From: Apostichopus californicus
Taxonomy: Eukaryota; Echinodermata; Holothuroidea; Aspidochirotida; Stichopodidae
Direction: 5' to 3'
Assembly: GCA_020650975.1 (NCBI GenBank)
Contig: JAIPMN010000536.1
Span: 1,516 to 42,825, forward strand
Length of the DNA: 41,310 bases
The notes under the pieces are model-generated. The model searched no databases. It saw only the letters and a program-made list of their open reading frames with translations, and had not been told where the DNA came from. Shown one piece after another: positions 13,242 through 23,038 of the stretch; within the stretch, counting starts at the first letter, position 1; each line of letters starts with the position of its first letter. The position numbers and the translations under genes are program-made.

Positions 13242-13669
13242 CCACACCTCTCAAATGCCAAGAAGATGAACCAAGCTGTCTGAAGGTTATTCTTCATGAT
13301 CACTATAATATCATTCAAAAGAGAGTAATCATTAAACAACGATTTATGTCTTCTTTCAGGATTTCAAAAATGTTACACTTTCTTGATGTTCCTCTGATTG
13401 AAACACTGTTTGCTATCTGTTGAGGTTAAATAGATACCTCGCCCCCTAGATTAGGAGAGCTGCTAGTATGAAGTATCCCCCACCTCCCCTCCCCTCCCTG
13501 TGTTCAAAGTGGAGGTTGCAACTCTTTGTAGTGTCAACAAAAGCAAATTGGAAGGAGAAGAAAGAAAGATATCACAGAGCTTTGGTGCAAAAAACTTCAA
13601 ATAAATAACTTCAAAAGCTGCACAATATAACACTGGTCAGTTTGCTAAGTTCTATTGAAGCACCCTTAG
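13242..13669. other. non-coding stretch, no gene seen
   Basis: Contains a C-rich patch near 13470..13498. If the candidate exon at 13670..13857 is real, this would be its 3' untranslated region. Otherwise nothing is seen. Confidence 0.4.
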
Positions 13670-13857
13670 TCATATAAACTTTCTCAATGGAGGGAGGTGG
13701 ATACCTCTGCCAAGTAAATCACGTAATACACAGACCAACACGTCTGTCACTTCAGTATCGCCACGATGAAGAAGGCGAGAATTAAGTTCACAAAGCAAAA
13801 AGGATTCTCTTGACAATGCTTGCATTTTTGCACAATTGCAACTTGATCTAAGCACTA
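13670..13857 (-). CDS. candidate terminal exon (hypothetical, low confidence)
   Basis: A minus-strand open frame of 61 sense codons runs from a possible 3' splice site (CCTTCTTGTGCAG, with the AG at 13859-13858) to a TGA at 13672..13670. The frame entering the exon needs one base from the previous exon, which is exactly what the donor of the large exon at 23039 supplies, so splicing would be in phase (a one-in-three coincidence). The peptide looks helical and contains LRDLL, an LxxLL motif of the kind used by coactivators to bind nuclear receptors. Against it: the polypyrimidine tract is weak, the implied intron is about 9.2 kb, and the first AATAAA I see downstream is about 1 kb away. I recognise no family. 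It could be a chance open frame. Confidence 0.25.
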
Positions 13858-14276
13858 CTGCACAAGAAGGCCTTCAGCTAAAGCCAATATCTGCTGCGAT
13901 ATTTGTAAGTAGGTTTTAAAATATTTTGAACAAGCAAGCGTACAAGTCCATCATAACTAGCACATTGTTTCATTCCAGGAAACCTTTCCAATTTGATTGG
14001 ATTTGAACTGACTGTCTTTCTGTACATGTAAATGTACAACAGCCCCACCACTTATGTTCAAAGGCACTGAGGCTCACTGTCCAACTAAGACAGCCACCAG
14101 TTGGCTTAGTTATTCCTGGCTGCATTTTATCTAAAAACATTCAACAGTAAAACTGAATACAAGATTATAAAGTGTTAACCAATATTACAGACTTCTAGTG
14201 ATCAGCGAAGTTCTTGTGGATTTTACTGTAACCTATCTAGTACGAAGTTCATTCAAACTGTACTCTGCAGGTATAA
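13858..14276. other. non-coding stretch, no gene seen
   Basis: No repeat, RNA gene or protein signature recognised. Confidence 0.45.
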
Positions 14277-14410
14277 TGTTTACAAGGTTTTCACAGATTT
14301 TTTACTTCTGATGACCTCAAATGAACTTTGACAGCTACCAATTTCAATAGGATTCTTGTATGCACCAAGGAAAATCTACAGTATATATACCAACTATTAA
14401 CTGCAACCGA
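14277..14410 (+). repeat. TGACCT-type dispersed repeat, diverged copy
   Basis: Starts with the diagnostic GTTTACAAGGTTTTCACA, then GATGACCTCAAATGAACTTTGACA, a CCAATTTCAATAGGATTCTTG stretch and a GCACCAAGG stretch. These occur in the same order as in the copies at 20.7 and 28.8 kb. The second half-site is mutated (AACTTTGACA), so no perfect DR1 remains. Confidence 0.7.
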
Positions 14411-15795
14411 GATCAAGATGTACCTTTTGAAGTACGGTGCATGAAAAGGTGTTCCGATTTTGACCTCTGTTGATGGATTCATATTTCCCAAAACTTACTA
14501 GAAGACTTTGCTATTGCAATGATATCTGTAAAACAGTCACAATGTGACGATAAATCACATTTACTGTTAATCTTGTATCACATCCATTTTTATGGGTCAC
14601 ATTTATGATAGAAAAAAAAACATTTATATTGTCTGTCTACAACAGTTCGGGATATCACTTTATTTTTAGGTACAGGTACTGTCACTTCTGACAACATTTA
14701 ACACCTTGGCTAATGGAAACTTGTCAGTAACTCAGGATAGGTCATAACCCTCCTAGAGGAGTAACATTTAAAGAGAGAAAAAAAAAGGAAAAAAATTAGC
14801 TCTCTTTGAAGAGACCTTTGACTAGTGCAGCTATTATAGCTCGCTTTAGTATTACAGTGTGGTACTTTAGAACCTCCAAGGCTTCAAAGCTCACTGTTTC
14901 CTTATTTCCAACCATTTAAATTGTCTTCTCACAGTAACTACGGTATCTACAGTATGTCGAATAACATCAAAAATCTCAACTAGAACAACGCTGATGTTGT
15001 AGCTCGATCGACTTTTTCAAAGAAATCTGTAACATTCTCGTGTGAAAATGAACCAAACGACTCATAGTCTTGCAGCAACATTCATCATTTGACCGATTTT
15101 AAACATCACCCAAAGACAACCTTCCCATGTCATCTGTGCTCCAGCTAGGAGACTTCTCCCTATTTTGACTTATTGCTTCTAGTGACAGCACTACACACTT
15201 GTGAATGGCAGTTTGTAGGCAATTTAAATCTCATTCGTTGGCAGAGAAAATGTAATTTCAAAAGAATTTTTGGCACAGGTTCCGCTAAGAATGGAAACGA
15301 CCCATAATTGGCTTCACTTCTCACTTTCCCTTTTAACACACCTTAAAACCTTGTGTGATGTTTTCAAAACTTTCCAACTTCCAATGTCAGATGAAACCTC
15401 CCAAACTGCTATTACTGGTACATAGACAAATGAATTAATTACAGACCAGATTCCACATGTCAGTGACAATTGAGTCACAGATCCATTCTACAAAAGGCAT
15501 CATCGCCCTGTAATACTGAAGACTGGCCACTTCACGAGAGAATGGTTTGACGATTTAACCATTTTTTATCATTTATTTTGCTTTTACAAGAAATTTTCCA
15601 TTGACATCAAAGCACTCAGACAGAATCACTGACTTATTGCATCTCAGCAAACTGATGAAAGAGGTTTTATCCATCTACTGTAAACAACACTTTGACGACT
15701 CCTCTCGCCAATCAAGAGGCAGCAGGGACTCTCTGAGAGATGTAGTTATGTGCACTGCAACCGATTTCTTATATCCATCATTACATGATCAAGAT
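14411..15795. other. non-coding stretch, no gene seen
   Basis: AT-rich DNA with short A-runs. A 73-codon open frame at 15601..15822 runs into a TAA-type microsatellite and has no recognisable domain. Confidence 0.45.
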
Positions 15796-15905
15796 AATGA
15801 TAATAATATTAATAATACATAACTTTTATATAGCGCCAAACAAACTATGAAATAATTCTCGTAGCGCTTAACATAATAATAACAATTATAACATATATGC
15901 TTTGG
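15796..15905 (+). repeat. TATAGCGCC/TAGCGCTTA dispersed-repeat-like segment
   Basis: AATAATAATA-type runs flank TTTTATATAGCGCCAAACA and TCGTAGCGCTTAACA. The two GCGC cores lie about 30 bases apart with an AATAATAATAA run after the second. I recall such ATAGCGC-containing segments as common dispersed repeats in marine invertebrates, but I cannot name the family. Confidence 0.45.
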
Positions 15906-16555
15906 TGAAAAGATACGTTTTGAGAGCTGATTTGAATCTGTTCATAGTATTGCACATTTTTACACTCGAAGTGAGATGAACTCTCACCTGTTATTAATTA
16001 CTGATAATTGTACCTGAATATGAAATTGCTTTTAATAACCAAGCTGTAGAGCATCTAAGTAAGTCTGTTGGGAAGTCTGAAGCTCTACTTTAATCTTCCT
16101 TTTGGCTGGTAATGATTTCATATCGCTTTTGACATATTACTATGCACTTATGCTTTATATCCCACTGCAAAATAATTAGTTTTAACCAACTTTGGTCAAG
16201 ATTCATTTACTGTATCTAATCAAATTAAAAAAAAACCTTCACATATATCTTAACTGACCTTTGAACCCTTAATTCTTAAATACAACTTTGCACAAGACAC
16301 CAACCACTGTTACCAACTTTTATCCATTTCCATTTCAGACTGACTCACTAGAAGCATTTTAAATGATCTCATGTTTCGACCTCGCTCCCTTCAAAGTTGA
16401 AACCAAATGAACTTTGACCCAGTTTTTGTGTAAACTTTAATAATGCCTTTGACATGGGCAAAAGTTGGACAGAATAGATTTAGCCAAAACTGCCTTCAGA
16501 GCATAAGCTCCATGGCATAGAAAGCCAACTGAGCCTCCCCCTCCTCTCTCCTCCC
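15906..16555. other. non-coding stretch, no gene seen
   Basis: Fragments reminiscent of the TGACCT repeat occur near 16252 (CTGACCTTTGAACCC) and 16410 (AATGAACTTTGACCC), too short to assign. Nothing else seen. Confidence 0.4.
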
Positions 16556-16556
16556 T

Positions 16557-16582
16557 CACCCCGCCCCTCCCCGCCCCCCCCG
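16557..16582 (-). repeat. C-rich tract (minus-strand quadruplex candidate)
   Basis: Four or more C-runs on the plus strand (CACCCCGCCCCTCCCCGC8). The minus strand therefore carries at least four runs of three or more G with one-base loops. Confidence 0.6.
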
Positions 16583-16672
16583 AAAAAAAGATATCCCATC
16601 GTACTATTCTCTTGCACTAGGCAAAAACAGAACATGGCTGCATCCACCAGCATTGATTTATATACTACAAAT

Positions 16673-16771
16673 CAGTGCAGTGCTAAAATGATACCAAGTG
16701 TTGTTAAGTTAGGTAAACGGGCAAGTGCATATCCGCTAAATGCAGGCAGGTATGTGAGGAATGAAGTAAAC
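16673..16771 (+). repeat. dispersed repeat family A, 3' part
   Basis: CAGTGCTAAAATGATACCA, then TTAGGTAAACGGGCAAGTGCAT, and a tail GGCAGGTATGTGAGGAATGAAGTAAA align in order with the 3' half of the copies at 36.3 and 13.1 kb. The donor motif has drifted to GGCAGGTATG, still a usable 5' splice site by sequence. The 5' head is missing. Confidence 0.55.
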
Positions 16772-16999
16772 ACATTCACTTTTTACTCTCTAACGTCTTG
16801 GAATGGGATACAATGATGGGTACAACCTAGGACCTCTCCCTACTCCTCCACCACTCCCACTGCCTTTATTAATGATTACCTCTGGCAGGTGGTACTTCCT
16901 GAGTTTTCAACGTATGTTTGTCTCCCAATGTACAATGCATGTCATAAGTATATGAGCACATCATTCTAAGGTCTGATCCTCTGATATAAGTGAGTTTCA

Positions 17000-17350
17000 T
17001 TAACAGGGTATGGTTAGACTATTATTATTATTATCAACATGACACCAACTGACGTAACTTAATACATCATAATTTGCCCTTGATACCGGTGGTAATGTTC
17101 CCAAACCTAATTGCCGACTTATATCACACTTTAACCACCAGTTCTCACCAGTTTGATCAGTGACATAGGAATCTGAAATTTTAACAGCATGACTATTTTT
17201 AACAGCTGATATAAAGTCCCCCTTCCCATCCAGTCGTAAGAAGGGGAGGATTACCTCCCCAAATTGAAACTGCTGTGAAAAGTTCACACCGTTTACTAAC
17301 AGTACACCGCATAGATCTGCTCGCCGTGAGACTTTCCCTTCACATTCCAA
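17000..17350 (-). other. unassigned open frame, 116 codons
   Basis: A minus-strand frame uninterrupted for 351 bases. Its middle (about residues 15-95) has a mixed, protein-like composition that differs from the simple-sequence frames elsewhere. I recognise no domain and see no clear splice pair; an AG-flanked segment near 17259 is followed by GTAATC but would be too short. It contains a GGGGAGG-ATTA-CCTCCCC hairpin at 17243..17260. It could be a fragment of an unknown mobile element, an exon or chance. Confidence 0.2.
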
Positions 17351-18995
17351 GGAAGTTAGAGCTCAATCTTTCAAAGTTAACATTAAAAATGTTCTGTCGC
17401 CTTGTACACTTGGGTAACCTGCTAAAAGGTCACCGGTGCTTCCCCCCAGAATTTTAGCATGCTGCTGTAAAATTGCTAGACGTTTTAGACATTTAAATAT
17501 CTTAGTGTAGCAAGCTGCTTTGAAGGTAACAGTGAAATGTGAATGCTTCTTGAAATCTGAGCATCAGTGACCATTATCTGACTTTCTAGCACATTGGAGG
17601 CCAGGTGGGGGGAGGTGGGGTGGGGGAGGGTAGGGAGGGGGAGATACTGACGAACTTTAAGATCCATATGACTTTACAGTGGGATGGTATATTTTTACAG
17701 TATGCAAATTGTGTACTATCACACACATCGATATAACAATATAATGTTAGTACTAAACATATAAATATAGAAATTTACACAGCAAAGAGTAACCACTGTA
17801 TGCTCCACATTCAAACACTCGATACAATATGTGTTAAAATTGTTTCAAGCTTCCCAGAAGACTTCGTCTCTTAACTATATTATTTAATCAATAATACACA
17901 TGTTGTCTCTTGTCATGAAAAAAGCAAATACTATCCAATGAAACTCAAGTTGAGAGATCACATAATACTAACAGCCTAAATACCACATGTAACCTCATCA
18001 AAGAGACAAACATAGATAAAAAAATAGTGCAGGCACGTTTGACCGCTTACTAGTGTTCATCGTGTACGATTTCTTTCAAATGTGCATCTTGCAATGCCTT
18101 CCTATATTGGTCGGCATACATGACAATAGATTAAACGCTAGACAAAATTGTCAGTAAAACATTAATGTCCCACATAGCATCCTAGTTAAATCTTGTACCT
18201 CACAGACTAGTCTAAATTTTACTAAATATAACACGCGCTGATTTCCAGCACGAAATGTATCTACTTTATTAAAATTTATCCCGGAATTTTGTTTGTCATA
18301 ATTATTAGCCAGCTTTTGCTACAGTGTGTGCACGTTAAAGTAATTCAATTTTGTTATGCAGTACATGCAATGTCCGTACAGCAGTTACACACTTGTTTCT
18401 GCATGTTGTCCTCCAAGGGTTCATCGAGCACTGCCTTTCACAGCTATGTTGTATATAATGTATCTATTTACATGTGTATATGTATCTTGCTGCAGCAAAA
18501 ACAATTAAATGAGATGGAATGAAATATGATTGCAATCGTTAAAATATGCCCCCACTGTTCTTGGTTTAGTCTTAATTGCCACGCAATAAAATGTAACAAT
18601 GTCTTCAATAGTGGGAACAAAGATTAAGCAATGCTTTTAGGCTAAACAGTTGCATATCAACGGGAAAGTGCGTGAGAAAAATCATCAAATTTCCAAGCAA
18701 AACCGACGACTCAATTTGAGCGCACTTAGAGTGAAAATTATGATGCCGATTGGCTTAATGCAAGATATATAAACAAGGAAATAAAAATGACATAGATCGG
18801 TACATTTTGCTAGCAATTTCCTGTAAAAGCCTCCATCTCACTGTGGGAATGCATATTATTTAGATATAAATGCATATCCTTAATGCACCTTGTCTACTCA
18901 TCATGCAATAATACTTGAAAACTACATTCCAGGCCACACCTGCAGACATGCTGAAACGAAAGCAAGATTATCACCAGAATGGGTCTATACTTTAC
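17351..18995. other. non-coding stretch, no gene seen
   Basis: Contains the G-rich tract at 17604..17641. The rest is AT-rich single-copy-looking DNA with no recognised RNA or protein. Confidence 0.45.
17604..17641 (+). repeat. G-rich tract, strong quadruplex candidate
   Basis: At least six runs of three or more G separated by single-base or two-base loops on the plus strand. It satisfies the usual G3+N1-7 quadruplex pattern. Confidence 0.7.
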
Positions 18996-18997
18996 GA

Positions 18998-19356
18998 ACG
19001 GTAGATTTGGAAGGAGGAGGTGATGGGGCAATGACCCAGAGGAGGTCAAAGGGGTGCACTGCTTAAATATTACCAGTTATTTGGATAGGTAGATGGGAAG
19101 GTGCAAATCCCAAAACTCACTGGTTTGGGTATTTATGAACGACGATACTTACCTGTCTCCTACAACACTAACGTACATTTCCTAGTCTACCTAGACGCCA
19201 CTGGTATAATTTTAGCACTGCGCCCCCAGTGACCTCTCCCACAGGTCACCCGCACTCTCTCTTCCTTCCGAATTTACCATTCCGAAGGGAAACGTGTGTT
19301 TTTACGAACTCCGTTTTCAATTACGAGACAGGTAAGAGAGGAGGAGTGCAGTAAAT
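18998..19356 (+). repeat. dispersed repeat family A, plus copy interrupted by an inverted copy
   Basis: The head ACGAACGGTAGATTTGGAAGG starts at about 18998. The tail GAGACAGGTAAGAGAGGAGG...GTAAAT ends at 19356 with an intact donor motif at 19327..19336. Between them lies an oppositely oriented copy of the same family (about 19145..19286). The simplest reading is a nested insertion of one copy in another; two adjacent truncated copies are an alternative. Confidence 0.65.
19145..19286 (-). repeat. dispersed repeat family A, inverted nested copy
   Basis: Read on the minus strand: ATGGTAAATTCGGAAGGAAG, GAGGTCACTGGGGGCGCAG, TGCTAAAATTATACCAG, a TCTAGGTAGACTAGG segment and finally GGAGACAGGTAAGTATC. 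The order and motifs are those of the plus-strand copies. The donor motif GACAGGTAAG is intact (19148..19157) and, with the following TAT, is close to a perfect match to U1 snRNA. Confidence 0.7.
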
Positions 19357-19358
19357 GC

Positions 19359-19370
19359 AGCTATGCTACG
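19359..19370. repeat. target-site duplication, left copy
   Basis: AGCTATGCTACG, matching AGCTATGCTATG at 19557..19568 in 11 of 12 positions. The two copies bracket the U2-headed element. Confidence 0.6.
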
Positions 19371-19377
19371 TTTTAAG

Positions 19378-19561
19378 AAAAAGTCGCCCAGGAGAGAACC
19401 TGGGCACGAAAACCGAACTACCGAACAACTGATCCGCTCTCAACCCCAGTCCCCTTGCATCGGGACTGTGACTGTGTGATCATCGTCAGGTGTGTATCAC
19501 CATTCCCCTCGAAAGGGAACAGATACTGCACATGCTCTTAGCCAAAAGGCCGAGAAGCTAT
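19378..19561 (-). mobile_element. U2 snRNA-headed SINE-like retroposon
   Basis: On the minus strand, 19561..19517 matches the 5' 45 nt of metazoan U2 snRNA at 41 positions. The match includes stem-loop I (CTCGGCCTTTTGGCTAAG) and the branch-site recognition region, here GTGCAGTATCTG instead of GTGTAGTATCTG. After that, homology to U2 ends. I see no Sm site (AUUUUUGG type) or stem IIb/III/IV of U2. Instead there are three other hairpins: TTCCC/GGGAA (19503..19519), CAGTCCC/GGGACTG (19447..19468) and GCCCAGG/CCTGGGC (19386..19405). The sequence then ends in TTTTT (19378..19382), a Pol III terminator. AGCTATGCTA at 19359..19368 and again at 19557..19566 forms a 10-bp flanking direct repeat, which overlaps the U2 start by a few bases, as expected for a target-site duplication. 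I infer a U2-derived SINE or chimeric retropseudogene; a functional U2 gene is unlikely. Confidence 0.65.
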
Positions 19562-19568
19562 GCTATGC
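19557..19568. repeat. target-site duplication, right copy
   Basis: AGCTATGCTATG, partner of the copy at 19359..19370. It overlaps the first bases of the U2-like head. Confidence 0.6.
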
Positions 19569-19714
19569 TAATCAGAGCTACTGAAATGAAGCAGACAAGA
19601 TTATGTTTCATTTGCTCCCCAGTTATCTATCATCTTGTTCACATTTGAAAATCTGATACTGCAGGGGTGGAGCTGACCGAAGATCTGATACTGCAAGGGC
19701 GAACAAGATTGTAG

Positions 19715-19850
19715 AGTGAACGCTCGCGTACTCGGCGGCGCCAGACCCCTCAATAGTGATTTCCCTTTCGGGGAGGATCCTGTCGATGATCGAGGGATCA
19801 CATGACCTGAGATCTCCGGTCACTGTCCCTCGTCACTTCCACATCAACAC
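19715..19850 (+). repeat. possible second, diverged U2-headed element copy
   Basis: In the opposite orientation to the element at 19.38-19.56 kb, the plus strand reads ACTCGGCGGCGCCAGA, then TTTCCCTTTCGGGG, then CCTGTCGATGATC. The other element has CTCGGCCTTTTGGCTAAGA, TTCCCTTTCGAGGGG and CCTGACGATGATC in the same order. The similarity is patchy and the spacing shorter, so this is tentative. Confidence 0.3.
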
Positions 19851-19859
19851 AGACTAAAG

Positions 19860-20703
19860 GCGAGCATGCCATAGTTACTGAGCACTACAAGCTAATTGAT
19901 TTGTAAACAAACAGTGTGACCTATTCTCTCATGCATAATGCTCTATCTTTCGATGTTGATCAAATGTTGATCAAATGTAGACGCATCCGGGGTCAGCGTT
20001 ATTACCTTCCCTAAAGGAAAACAAGATCCTGACCCCCCAGGCATTCTCAAATGTAAATTTATCATAAGAGAAGCCATTCGCCGAATCATACAATAATTAC
20101 AGCAACTTATTCCAATTTCTTACAATCTTTCTACAGCTCACAGGTTGCCTCCTGGGAGGCCAACTCATAGTCTGTTGTTATGTGTGTGACCAGCAATACC
20201 GTCAAGTTAACATACTAATCAATGTTATGTGATGGATAAAAAGATTTGATGCAGTGCTAAGTGAAAAATAAATCCAAAATAATAATCATGCAAGACTTAA
20301 TAGAAGGAAAGGAGCTCTGATACTAAAATGGTACACTTCCAAGCCATTTAGCATATAGTATACATCTATGGGACTGACACGTTTTTTCATGCACATTCAG
20401 GATATGGGGTACAGCAGATACAGTGCTTCTTTCCAACAAAGAGTTGAAACAGCCATGGTTTAAATAAGTCATCTATGTACAAGACATGTGACATATTCAC
20501 AGGCCTATGCCAAATTAACAATGATACGTTTTCATTCAGTGACTACAAAGAGCAACCTGAATGCAAAATGCATTGCAGTTTTGATGGCCCTCCATAACAC
20601 TAGTTAGGCTTAAATGCTTGTTCACCAGAAATAGCTCTTATATGAACTAACTGTCCTGACCCACTATTCTGATGTACAAATATATAGCATGATAAACACA
20701 GGT
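19860..20703. other. non-coding stretch, no gene seen
   Basis: Contains a short tandem (TGTTGATCAAA twice, near 19953..19976). Otherwise AT-rich with no recognised feature. Confidence 0.45.
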
Positions 20704-21050
20704 CATGTTTACAAGGTTTTCAATATTTGACCTCTAGTGACCTCTAGTGACTTCAGATGACCTTTGACCTTCACTACAACAACAATTCTCTTACTCTCGA
20801 AATATAACACATCCACATGATAAGTATGAGAAGTATCCATGCCTCCTATCTTAAAATATCCTGTTTACAAGGTTTTCACAATTTGACCTCTGGTGACCTC
20901 CAATGACCTTAGAACTCCATTAATAGCAATACGGTTCTTCCATTCAATATGGGGCATCCACATATCAAGTGTGACATTCATCAAAGTGACCCTTCTTGAG
21001 ATGTTTACTTGTCAGCAAGGCGTCACACACACATTTACGTGCACACACAC
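20704..21050 (+). repeat. TGACCT-type dispersed repeat, two tandem units
   Basis: Two units of about 165-170 bp. Each starts with GTTTACAAGGTTTTCA and continues TTTGACCTC-GTGACCTC-ATGACC, a run ending GTTCTTCCATTCAATAT or similar, and an ATCCACAT-A-AAGT segment. The first unit carries TGACCTTTGACCT at 20758..20770, a perfect DR1 on the minus strand, plus two further GTGACCTCTA half-sites. The region ends in a CA-rich patch (21026..21052). Confidence 0.8.
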
Positions 21051-22377
21051 CCCATCCTGACTGCATCTAGGTTTCTCTTGTCATCGAAACCATTAAGTGA
21101 TTTCCAGGATCTGGAAGGAAGAACTCTGCTATCCCATATTACCTCATGAAATTATACTGTGTGAACTTCACTGATCTCCTTCTCTTCTCCAATTTCCTTC
21201 CTCCCATCCCCCCTTCCCCTGTCCCATTACTATTGTCAACAAATGTAAGGTACAGGCATCTACTGTAAATGTACTAGACTGAGAATCCACTCACACTGAT
21301 TAATACTAAAGAAAAGTGTGCACTGAATGATTTACACCAGACTGAGCCCAGACGAGTCCATCCATATTACCATAAAACTCTCCATATGTTAATCTAAAAT
21401 TTAAACTCTTAATTGCTTACTGCTGTGATCTAGGACTTGTACTTGGAAGTGAGTTTGCACAACCTGGATACCAGAACTGTAGAACCACTACTCTGCTGAC
21501 ATGTAATAACATTGGTGACCATATTGGCAGCTCCTACCCATCGCGAAGCATCTTCTCATCCTAAAACATCTGATCTACATCTAGAGTCAGTCAATCCAGA
21601 TATTTCAAAGCCTTATGAAAATGTAAGCATTGTGATTCCCAACAGTTAAATCAAGTGAGTGTGGCTTTATTGAGGTAAACTGGTAAGTTGGGTCTTTAAA
21701 AACATTTGATTTATAAATGAGCTGTGGAGAAGGGGAAGGGTTGGGAGGGGTGGGGTGGGGAAAGGTGAAGTAAATTTGTAATTTATGTAAACTTTATATA
21801 AATATGTCAAAACAGTTGTTACGAGCTCCCTGGTTAAACTGAAAACTTCAAGTATACTGTAAATGAATAAGAGACCACCGTGGGGGGGGGGGGGGTGTCA
21901 TATGGAAGTTAAACTTGCGATAGTCCACAAGATTCATTTTGTTATTAATCCAACTTGTTATTGTCAAGACTCATCTGCTCTGGACATAGAGCCCCTCAGA
22001 TCTACTAGATTCAACTGTAGCAACATGCTTAATGTTTCTGTAATCTTATTCAGTGCAGTCATCTTGCCCATTTGAGCTGATGAAATAAATCATGATCATC
22101 TTTTGCACATCATGCACACAGATGTTCGGACATTGCGGAACAGCTGTTATAACTATAGCTCTCTGCAGCAAGGTAAATGTTTACGACTGATAAGCTGGCA
22201 GTGAACACATGTTTCTGCAGAGAAACAATGTTAACGCAGAGGCGATACTTAAAGGAACCTTTCGTCCCAGGTGTTACTTGTCATAAAAGAGAATCAAAAC
22301 CAGCATACTTTGTACTTGCAAAGGTGGATCCATATACCAAGTCTGAACTTATTCCAAGCTTTACTTTGCCATTTTCA
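21051..22377. other. non-coding stretch with G-rich tracts
   Basis: Holds a quadruplex-type tract at 21732..21760 ending in GGTGAAGTAAAT, which resembles the family A tail, and a G14 run at 21882..21895. Short open frames at 21863..22075 and 22177..22467 are overlapped by repeats and are not called. Confidence 0.5.
21732..21760 (+). repeat. G-rich tract, quadruplex candidate
   Basis: Five or more runs of three to four G separated by one to two bases. It is followed by GGTGAAGTAAAT. Confidence 0.7.
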
Positions 22378-22640
22378 GTGCTTAGACTTCTGTTGACCTC
22401 AAATGACCTTTTACCCACACAGAGAACAATAGGGTGGTTGCATCCATTAAGCTGGATTGACATTTAAGGTATGAACTTCCTCACACTTTTTGTTTATGGA
22501 GTTATCGTGTTACAGGGTTCTCATACTTTGACCTCTATTGACCATCGACCTCTGCATAAAACAATAGCGTTCACACTTTCATGTGTATCTATATATCAAA
22601 TATGAAGTTCAACCTCCATACAATTTTTGAGTTTTCATGT
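22378..22640 (+). repeat. TGACCT-type dispersed repeat, diverged tandem copy
   Basis: Two units: TTGACCTCAAATGACCTTTTACCC...AACAATAGGGTGG, then GTTATCGTGTTACAGGGTTCTCA with TTTGACCTCTATTGACCATCGACC and AACAATAGCGTT. The second ends with ATATATCAAATATGAAGTTCA. Half-sites are partly mutated and no perfect DR1 remains. Confidence 0.75.
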
Positions 22641-22654
22641 TGAAGAGCTCTCGC

Positions 22655-22727
22655 CACTTACACATGCGCACACATACACATACATATTCACACATGCAAG
22701 AGCATACACATGTATCCAAACACACAT
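22655..22727. repeat. imperfect CA-rich microsatellite
   Basis: ACACATGCGCACACATACACATACATA-type sequence, directly after the TGACCT repeat. The same association is seen at 21.0 kb. Confidence 0.8.
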
Positions 22728-23038
22728 GCCAACCTGATCAGATTGGTTAGGTCTACTTGCCTGCTTAAGGTAAGTAACCTAAAAGAGGTCCTTTTAGCAC
22801 CATGGTCCACATCATGTGGCAGTTAAAAATTCTAATGTCTGTCTTAGAAACTGCACAAAATGGCAAGGGATTGATCTACTGAGCAGAATACCATTTAGCA
22901 TCTTGGATGAATTGCTTCCTTCTCTGACCTTCAACTTTTTGTTGTCATTTACTCCATGAACCAATATAGTGCAACACACAAAAAGAAACTGGAAAATAGA
23001 CAGCACACCACAGAGTGGCACTGTACAGTATTACTCAC

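Noticed and set aside
19146..19157. ATACTTACCTG, identical to the 5' end of U1 snRNA
   Set aside because: It is the reverse complement of the family A GACAGGTAAG(TAT) tail. The following sequence does not continue as U1.
19380..19450. tRNA gene (GAACC and hairpins near 19400)
   Set aside because: No cloverleaf or proper A/B boxes could be arranged. The hairpins belong to the U2-headed element.
19378..19561. Functional U2 snRNA gene
   Set aside because: Homology stops after about 45 nt, there is no visible Sm site or U2 3' domain, and the branch-site pairing region is changed. Flanking direct repeats point to retroposition.
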